This document shows, one piece after another, positions 4,485 through 9,436 of a stretch of 9,436 nucleotides of DNA (its first letter is position 1; each line of letters opens with the position of its first letter). The DNA is from Bacillota bacterium (GTDB lineage Bacteria; Bacillota; Clostridia; Lachnospirales; Lachnospiraceae). The notes under the pieces are model-generated. The model saw nothing but the letters and a program-made list of their open reading frames with translations. It did no database searches and was not told the origin of the DNA. A program made the position numbers and the translations under genes. Location: positions 1-9,436 of the forward strand of contig JAEWWQ010000468.1 of assembly GCA_023458855.1 (NCBI GenBank). Direction: 5' to 3'.

Positions 4485-5501
4485 TTAATCATCATATCCG
4501 TTCGGATTATTTGACTGCCATCTCCAGGAATCTTCACACATCTCTTTAATGCCTCTCTCCGCTACCCAGCCAAGCTCCTCTTTAGCCTTTGTCGCATCTG
4601 AATAACAGGTAGCAATATCGCCTGCACGCCTTGGTTTTATCTCATAAGGAATCTTTACTCCTGAGGCCTCTTCAAAATTCTTTACAATATCAAGTACACT
4701 GTAACCGTGTCCTGTGCCAAGATTGTATATCGTAAGTCCACAATTCTCTTTAAACTTAGCTAACGCTTTTACATGACCAATTGCGAGATCTACCACATGA
4801 ATATAATCTCTTACGCCCGTTCCGTCCGGCGTATCATAGTCGTCTCCGAATACTCCCAGACATTTCAGTTTACCAACTGCAACTTGCGTAATATATGGCA
4901 TCAGGTTATTCGGAATACCATTTGGATTCTCACCGATCGTACCACTTTTATGTGCACCAATCGGATTAAAATAACGAAGTAAGATAATATTCCACTCCGG
5001 ATCAGCCTTCTGCATATCTGTCAAAATCTGCTCCAACATGTTTTTTGTCTGCCCGTAAGGATTTGTAATCTGACCCTTTGGACATTCTTCCGTAATCGGA
5101 ATAAATGCCGGATTCCCATATACAGTTGCTGATGATGAAAAAATAATATTCTTAACACCATGTTTTCTCATCACATCTACCAGAATTAAGGTACCTGCAA
5201 TATTATTATAATAATATTCCCAAGGCTTTGCCACAGACTCTCCGACTGCTTTTAATCCTGCAAAATTGATACAGGAATCAATGGATTCTTTTTCAAATAC
5301 TTCTTCCAGTGCGTCTCTGTCCAGTACATCCACTTTATAGAACTTCACTTCTTTTCCTGTAATCGCTTTTACTCTCTCCAGTGACTTCTCAGATGAATTA
5401 GAAAGGTTATCCACAACTACAACTTCATACCCTGCATTTTGTAATTCTACTACTGTGTGGCTTCCGATATAACCAGCACCACCTGTTACTAAAATTGCCA
5501 T
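4485..5501 (-). CDS. galE: UDP-glucose 4-epimerase GalE
   Basis: This cytoplasmic NAD-dependent enzyme interconverts UDP-glucose and UDP-galactose (some members also act on the N-acetyl forms). It is an extended short-chain dehydrogenase with 338 residues, the same length as the E. coli enzyme. The NAD-binding GGAGYIG lies at 7-13. The catalytic Ser124 is in FSSSATVYG, and Tyr149 with Lys153 are in YGQTK; all three fall at the E. coli positions. RYFNPIGAH and GVRDYIHVVDLA are also present. The ATG at 5501 has AGGAGG 7 nt upstream. It is the last gene of the glycan unit, 53 nt after the nucleotidyltransferase. That context fits supply of UDP-galactose for a surface polymer, while a housekeeping galactose role is equally possible. 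Confidence 0.97.
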   Translation of the reverse strand: MAILVTGGAGYIGSHTVVELQNAGYEVVVVDNLSNSSEKSLERVKAITGKEVKFYKVDVLDRDALEEVFEKESIDSCINFAGLKAVGESVAKPWEYYYNNIAGTLILVDVMRKHGVKNIIFSSSATVYGNPAFIPITEECPKGQITNPYGQTKNMLEQILTDMQKADPEWNIILLRYFNPIGAHKSGTIGENPNGIPNNLMPYITQVAVGKLKCLGVFGDDYDTPDGTGVRDYIHVVDLAIGHVKALAKFKENCGLTIYNLGTGHGYSVLDIVKNFEEASGVKIPYEIKPRRAGDIATCYSDATKAKEELGWVAERGIKEMCEDSWRWQSNNPNGYDD

Positions 5502-5554
5502 TACGATTCCTCCTCTGAACTAATGCTGACTGTGTAACAGCTATTTTTAATCTG

Positions 5555-6469
5555 CTACCACAGTTTTTCAGGATAAACACCTTCTGCTTTTAACTTCTTG
5601 ATTGATTCCACTACAAAAGGTTTATCCTCTTTATAGGTAACGCCAAACCATTTATCTTTAGAAGATAGAACTTTAACCGTAGCTTTTCCTTCTTTTAGCA
5701 GTTTATCTACTTCTATCGGCAGGAAGCATTCCGATTTCAATGGATTCTTCTCAACCTCCGTATGGAAAAACCTATTTACTGCTGTTTCCAGTTCTCCTAA
5801 AATACTTGGTGTGAAGCCCCACATATTCATGGAAACCGGCGTATCCATCGGGATTGGTATAAAGTTTATACCATCTTCTGAATAAGCAGCTCCGTCCCCC
5901 CTCTTTTCAATCTGGGTTCTCTCAGCGATTGTGACAAGATATCCTTCTTTATCCGTCACGCAACAGCCTCTGGCAACCGATCCATTTTCCGTCAATGTAT
6001 TTCCAAGTTCGTAACCTACCATCGCGTAACGATACTTTTCGTCATCCTGATGAGTCGTTAAGAAATCATATAATGTCTGAAAAGCACTCTTTCCATAATA
6101 ATCATCTGCATTAATAACCGCAAATGGTTCTTTTATCACATCCTTACAGCAGAGAATCGCATGGGCAGTTCCCCATGGCTTTATTCTGCCCTCCGGAATC
6201 GTAAAATTACCCGGTACCTTTGTAAGATCCTGAAATACATACTCCACTTCCATATAGTTACTGACTGCATCACCAATACAGGTTCTGAAATCCTGCTCAT
6301 TTTCTTTCTTAATAATAAAAATGACTTTTTTGAAACCGGCTCTCATCGCATCATAAATTGAAAAATCAATAATTTTGTTGCCTTGTTCGTCTACCGGATC
6401 AATTTGTTTCAATCCGCCGTACCGGCTTCCCATTCCGGCTGCTAAAATCACTAATACTGGTCTTTCCAC
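5555..6469 (-). CDS. Sugar-1-phosphate nucleotidyltransferase
   Basis: This 304-residue cytoplasmic enzyme joins a nucleoside triphosphate to a sugar 1-phosphate and releases pyrophosphate. The Rossmann-like nucleotidyltransferase domain shows LAAGMGSRYGG at 9-19 with Lys21 just after, KPWGTAHA at 97-104 and the metal-binding NADDYYG at 120-126. It differs from classical GalU in lacking its usual signature around the N-terminus, so the sugar and nucleotide are not certain. The neighbour galE makes a UDP-hexose product (UDP-glucose, UDP-galactose or UDP-GlcNAc) most likely. It starts at GTG (6467-6469) with AGGAGG 10 nt upstream. It lies 107 nt after the DUF4422 gene with no clear promoter or terminator between, so co-transcription is likely. 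Confidence 0.85.
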   Translation of the reverse strand: MERPVLVILAAGMGSRYGGLKQIDPVDEQGNKIIDFSIYDAMRAGFKKVIFIIKKENEQDFRTCIGDAVSNYMEVEYVFQDLTKVPGNFTIPEGRIKPWGTAHAILCCKDVIKEPFAVINADDYYGKSAFQTLYDFLTTHQDDEKYRYAMVGYELGNTLTENGSVARGCCVTDKEGYLVTIAERTQIEKRGDGAAYSEDGINFIPIPMDTPVSMNMWGFTPSILGELETAVNRFFHTEVEKNPLKSECFLPIEVDKLLKEGKATVKVLSSKDKWFGVTYKEDKPFVVESIKKLKAEGVYPEKLW

Positions 6470-6576
6470 TTCTTATTTCCCTCCTAGTTTAACTATAATT
6501 CTAAGTGAAAACAATTGCTTTATGTTAGTTCCACCATTCTTTTTGTTATATCTGCATCTTTCTAATTATAATGGTT

Positions 6577-7782
6577 CTATTTACAAAACGCAACGAAATT
6601 AATCTTCTGCAACTCTTTCTCATCCACCGTATGTTTGTGGCATCGCGCGCAAATTTCCCTGGCTCTGTCTGTCCCGGCCAGGTCCCTTGCAATACGGAGC
6701 ATTGTATCTATAATTTCCGATTCACTTGTACAGAATATCATGGTTGCTATTTCGATTGCGATTGCAGACATCTTATGCTCCAGAAGATATCGCGCATCTG
6801 CAGCAGATGCCTTTTTGAATTTATAACGCTCCACAATATCATTCAGGTTTCTAAAATACAGCATCAATATTGCGAACTCATTGATCTGATCCAGTACACT
6901 TGTTTTCATCTGCGCATATTCCATGTCACTTGTGGCAATCACCTGCATGGCCAGTTTCAGCTCTCCATTAATATCAGAAGCCTCCATCAGTACATCAGGT
7001 CTCTTCTTTAATGACTCACTAAAATAAGTTTTGGCACCCTGTATATCCTTTTCCTGGAAATAGACTGCGAGAGCACTTTTCATTTCCATCGTCTCGATTT
7101 TCTCACAAAGCATTCCCACTTTGCATTCATATGGGCGCAGCTTTTTTGCTTTTACCCATACCAATAACAAAATCTCCGAGATGAAGCCGAATACCCTCTT
7201 GTGATAATCATCATAGGAATCAATGTCTATTCTCTTCTGCACTTCAAAAAATATACCAAACAGCCAGGAAGCATATTCATCAAAAAGTGCTTTAGAAGTC
7301 ACACAAATATTCCCAAAATAAGTTTCATTTGAATGAACTGTCTTATCGTATACTTCATAGTACTCCGGATATCTCTCTTTGATTACTTCTCCTGTTGCCA
7401 TCAGATCTTTTATATGATGGTTGGCGGCATATCCGTCATAATAATCGCAATTTAATTTAAGTCTTTTTGTGGTTATAATATCGTATTTTTTCAGGATATC
7501 CAGATATTCTCTCTCTGTAAACGCCCGGTCATTCTCATTTACAAGATAACGTCTGTAATGGCATACACCAACATAATCAGATTGTGTATAATTTTTCCAT
7601 ATCCAGTATACCCCTGTTAATTCACTGTAATAACGATTCAGATGTGATATATTGTCTCCTGTATCATCTCCTAAGAATCCAAGGTCTGTTCCCGCCGCTT
7701 TTCCGACATGTAATGGCACATACATACTATCCTTAGGTGGCTCAAACTTCTTATGTGCCATCGTAAATATTTTTACAGACAT
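6577..7782 (-). CDS. DUF4422 putative glycosyltransferase with helical C-terminal domain
   Basis: The 401-residue protein has an N-terminal DUF4422 domain (about 1-225), a glycosyltransferase-like family found in polysaccharide and cell-surface glycan clusters. Recognisable blocks are LTGVYWIWKN (55-64), YVGVCHYRRYL (70-80), FGNICVTSKALFDEYASWLF (156-175) and RVFGFISEILLLVW (196-209). Residues about 230-401 form a separate, almost purely helical region (TPR-like spacing around YFQEKDIQGAKTYFSESL and later amphipathic helices) that I do not recognise. No signal peptide or membrane helix is apparent, so it should act in the cytoplasm on an activated sugar. The ATG has AAGGAGG 8 nt upstream. It is first in a unit with the nucleotidyltransferase and galE. 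The donor and acceptor are unknown. Confidence 0.85.
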   Translation of the reverse strand: MSVKIFTMAHKKFEPPKDSMYVPLHVGKAAGTDLGFLGDDTGDNISHLNRYYSELTGVYWIWKNYTQSDYVGVCHYRRYLVNENDRAFTEREYLDILKKYDIITTKRLKLNCDYYDGYAANHHIKDLMATGEVIKERYPEYYEVYDKTVHSNETYFGNICVTSKALFDEYASWLFGIFFEVQKRIDIDSYDDYHKRVFGFISEILLLVWVKAKKLRPYECKVGMLCEKIETMEMKSALAVYFQEKDIQGAKTYFSESLKKRPDVLMEASDINGELKLAMQVIATSDMEYAQMKTSVLDQINEFAILMLYFRNLNDIVERYKFKKASAADARYLLEHKMSAIAIEIATMIFCTSESEIIDTMLRIARDLAGTDRAREICARCHKHTVDEKELQKINFVAFCK

Positions 7783-7839
7783 GATTCCCCCTCCTTATTC
7801 TATTCTCAATATTGTATTTTCCATTCCTTTCACCCGAAT

Positions 7840-7848
7840 ATCATATCA
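7840..7848 (-). promoter_or_regulatory. Candidate extended -10 promoter for the glycan unit
   Basis: Minus-strand TGATATGAT (TG plus TATGAT) lies about 60 nt before the DUF4422 start codon and downstream of the sstT terminator. The -35 is poor, so it relies on the extended -10. Confidence 0.45.
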
Positions 7849-7874
7849 CATTTATCAACTGCAAGAAAGGTAAA

Positions 7875-7934
7875 AAGCTTTTATGAAAAAGCCGGCTGGA
7901 TTATGTTGGTAATCCCGCCGGCTTTCTTCATAAA
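7875..7934 (-). terminator. Long composite hairpin terminator of sstT
   Basis: The stem has an outer 17-bp part (7880-7896 with 7917-7934, one bulged C, GCCGGC core), one T/C mismatch, then an inner 6-bp GGATTA/TAATCC part with a 6-nt loop. On the minus strand GCCGGC is followed by five Ts. The stem also carries TTT on the plus side, so it could block transcription both ways. Confidence 0.88.
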
Positions 7935-7948
7935 TCATATATCGTATA

Positions 7949-9172
7949 TTAAAACTTAACTTCTTTTCCTTCTTTTATCCAATCCCGAAATTCTGCTGTT
8001 GCTGCAAACAGCACATCTCCCGAGGAGTTGATCGCCGTCTCAAAGGAATCCTGAACCACACCAATGATAAAACCAACCCCTACTACCTGCATCGCAATAT
8101 CGTTCGAGATACCAAATAAAGAACAGGCCAAAGGGATCAATAGTAAAGATCCTCCCGCAACACCTGAGGCACCACACGCTGCCACTGTTGAAAGAACACA
8201 AAGAATAACAGCCGTGGGAATATCGACAGGAATATGCATCGTACGGGCAGCTGCCAGCGTCATAACTGCAATGGTTATCGCTGCACCATCCATATTGATT
8301 GTGGCACCCAAAGGTATAGAGACAGAATACATATCTTTATCCAGACCAAGTTTTTCACAAAGTGTCATGTTAATAGGAATGTTCGCTGCAGAACTACGCG
8401 TAAAGAAAGCTGTAATACCGCTTTCCCTGAGACATCTGAAAACCAGCGGGTATGGATTCCTGCGCAGACAAAATGCTGCAAGAAGCGGATCAGCAATTAA
8501 TGCAACTGCAAGCATACAACCCACTAATAACAGTAACAGTTTTCCGTATGTTGTAAAAATATTAAGTCCATTTGTAGATACTGCATCAAAAACAAGACCA
8601 AGAATACCAAGCGGTGCAAGATTAATTATCCAGCGCACTCCCTGAGAAACAGCATCTGATATATCACTCAATACTTGTTTCGTATGTTCAGACGATTTTC
8701 TTAAAGCAATTCCAAATATTACTGCCCACGCCAAAATACCAATATAATTTGCATTTATCAATGCACTGACCGGATTCGATACTATATTAGTAAGCAGCGT
8801 TTCCAATACTTCAACAATACCGCCCGGTGCGGCTTCGCTTACGGCATCTGTCAGTTTTAATGTTACCGGGAATAAAAAACTGGCAATAACTGCAATCAAG
8901 GATGCCATCAGGGTACTCATTATATACAGCATAATGACGGTGGTAAATTTCTTACCAATCTTTTCTTTTGCCTGTGCCAGTGAACTCATTACCAAAACAA
9001 ACACAAGGATTGGAGCAATTGACTTTAATGCACCAACAAACAACTTTCCTAAAAATCCGATTCCCGTTACTCCAGGCAGTGTAATTCCTAATATAACACC
9101 TACTGCCAGCCCAACCAGAATCCTTAAAATCAAACTCATACTATTCCACTTTTGAATCATTTTCTTTATCAT
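7949..9172 (-). CDS. sstT: Na+/serine-threonine symporter SstT
   Basis: This 407-residue membrane carrier belongs to the dicarboxylate/amino acid:cation symporter family and imports serine and threonine with sodium. It shows about eight transmembrane helices plus re-entrant loops. The first re-entrant hairpin carries FTRSSAANIP (257-266). TINMDGAA (291-298) is the unwound transport-site motif, AACGASGVAGGS (331-342) the second hairpin, and QDSFETAINSSGD (374-386) the C-terminal helix. SstT is favoured over glutamate or dicarboxylate carriers by overall length and the SSAANIPIN segment. The ATG at 9172 has a weak AAGGG; Met5 at 9160 is an alternative start. A better ribosome-binding site serves a small overlapping upstream frame (9141-9194). 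It is single-gene, with its own promoter and terminator, behind a GntR-type regulator that may control it. Confidence 0.93.
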   Translation of the reverse strand: MIKKMIQKWNSMSLILRILVGLAVGVILGITLPGVTGIGFLGKLFVGALKSIAPILVFVLVMSSLAQAKEKIGKKFTTVIMLYIMSTLMASLIAVIASFLFPVTLKLTDAVSEAAPGGIVEVLETLLTNIVSNPVSALINANYIGILAWAVIFGIALRKSSEHTKQVLSDISDAVSQGVRWIINLAPLGILGLVFDAVSTNGLNIFTTYGKLLLLLVGCMLAVALIADPLLAAFCLRRNPYPLVFRCLRESGITAFFTRSSAANIPINMTLCEKLGLDKDMYSVSIPLGATINMDGAAITIAVMTLAAARTMHIPVDIPTAVILCVLSTVAACGASGVAGGSLLLIPLACSLFGISNDIAMQVVGVGFIIGVVQDSFETAINSSGDVLFAATAEFRDWIKEGKEVKF

Positions 9173-9194
9173 CTTTTCCCTTTACCCCGCTCAT
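9141..9194 (-). CDS. Possible 17-codon upstream ORF overlapping the sstT start
   Basis: ATG at 9192-9194 is preceded by GGGGAGAGG (9204-9212) with a 9-nt gap, a better site than that of sstT. It encodes MSGVKGKDDKENDSKVE and stops at 9141-9143, 32 bases inside sstT and out of frame. It may be chance, or it may tune sstT translation by coupling. Confidence 0.2.
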   Translation of the reverse strand: MSGVKGKDDKENDSKVE

Positions 9195-9250
9195 GTCTGC
9201 CTGCCTCTCCCCATCCTGGAATATGGTGAATAAGCAGTGCTTTAGCGCCT

Positions 9251-9279
9251 ATTCTATCAGTAATTTACCGGGAAGTCAA
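9251..9279 (-). promoter_or_regulatory. Promoter of sstT
   Basis: Minus-strand TTGACT (9274-9279), 17-nt spacer, TAGAAT (9251-9256). The -35 box covers the stop codon of the upstream regulator gene (9276-9278). The leader is about 70 nt. Confidence 0.7.
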
Positions 9280-9436
9280 TGAACCGGCTTGGATTTCATG
9301 CCCATCCTTGCTCTTGCACATGTAATATGGGCAAGTACTGCTTCTCGTAGTCCTTCTCCGTCATTTGCTTTCAGTCGTTCAAGAATCTGCTTATGTTCTT
9401 CATGTGTAATTTTCCGCTCTTCCAGTTTTACGTAGA
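9276..9436 (-). CDS. C-terminal end of a GntR/FadR-family regulator (partial)
   Basis: The last 52 codons of a gene that enters from beyond the window end. The visible part reads HEEHKQILERL, then NDGEGLREAVLAHI and a short basic tail. It matches the final helices of the FCD ligand-binding domain of FadR-subfamily GntR regulators (EEH..IL..L, then A...HI). The DNA-binding half is outside the window. No terminator separates it from sstT; the sstT -35 box overlaps its stop codon. Regulation of sstT by this protein is suggested only by adjacency. Confidence 0.7.
   Translation of the reverse strand, partial: YVKLEERKITHEEHKQILERLKANDGEGLREAVLAHITCARARMGMKSKPVH

Noticed and set aside
4409..4486. 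Two TGTGCAAA repeats and two TTGACA boxes on the plus strand before the 3' end of galE
   Set aside because: Neither TTGACA has a -10 at 16-18 nt, and the direction would be antisense to galE. Short repeats in AT-rich DNA are not enough.
6571..7011. 146-codon plus-strand ORF opposite the DUF4422 gene
   Set aside because: Cys/His-rich composition is what the antisense of a helical, Lys/Glu-rich gene gives; no start signal.
8064..8645. 193-codon plus-strand ORF opposite sstT
   Set aside because: An antisense shadow of a clear transporter gene, with no ribosome-binding site or plausible domain.

Overview
The window looks like chromosomal DNA of a low-GC Gram-positive anaerobe. Lachnospiraceae (Clostridia) is the best guess. 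This rests on strong AGGAGG ribosome-binding sites, AT-rich spacers with sigma-A-type promoters, hairpin terminators, and protein types typical of that family (the small flavin reductase, the coiled-coil tail-anchored protein, a RelP-type alarmone synthetase, a DUF4422 protein and SstT). The family assignment is inference; no rRNA or other marker is present.

Layout. Positions 40-1249 (minus strand) hold a two-gene unit: a coiled-coil protein with a C-terminal membrane helix, then a flavin reductase-like protein that starts at a GTG. Positions 1250-1867 are a roughly 620-base AT-rich gene-free region. It contains several 11-bp-phased TTCATA/TTCACA repeats, two or three TATACT -10 boxes, an 11-bp hairpin closed by a GUAA tetraloop (a possible small RNA), and a structured leader. 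This region leads into a 92-residue acidic lipoprotein built from E-(E/V/I)-A-T-T pentads (1868-2146, plus). After its strong terminator comes a three-hairpin element (2202-2322) that overlaps the stop codon of a small alarmone (p)ppGpp synthetase, RelP type (2318-2974, minus). Divergent to relP is an unrecognised 88-residue protein (3214-3480, plus). An 18-bp stem inverted repeat and a good promoter precede a hemolysin III/TrhA-type seven-helix membrane protein (3688-4344, plus).

Positions 4485-7782 (minus) form a three-gene sugar-nucleotide/glycan unit: a DUF4422 putative glycosyltransferase with a helical C-terminal extension, a sugar-1-phosphate nucleotidyltransferase, and UDP-glucose 4-epimerase (galE). 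The likely logic is that the nucleotidyltransferase makes a UDP-hexose, GalE interconverts the gluco and galacto forms, and the DUF4422 protein uses an activated sugar for a cell-surface glycan. The unit ends at a bidirectional terminator shared with the hemolysin III gene. Positions 7949-9172 (minus) encode the Na+/serine-threonine symporter SstT. Its promoter -35 box lies on the stop codon of the upstream partial gene, the C-terminal end of a GntR/FadR-type regulator that runs off the window end.

No complete defence system, mobile element, CRISPR array, tRNA or rRNA is visible. The least explained parts are the 1250-1867 regulatory region with its lipoprotein, the three-hairpin element at 2202-2322, and the 3509-3551 inverted repeat.
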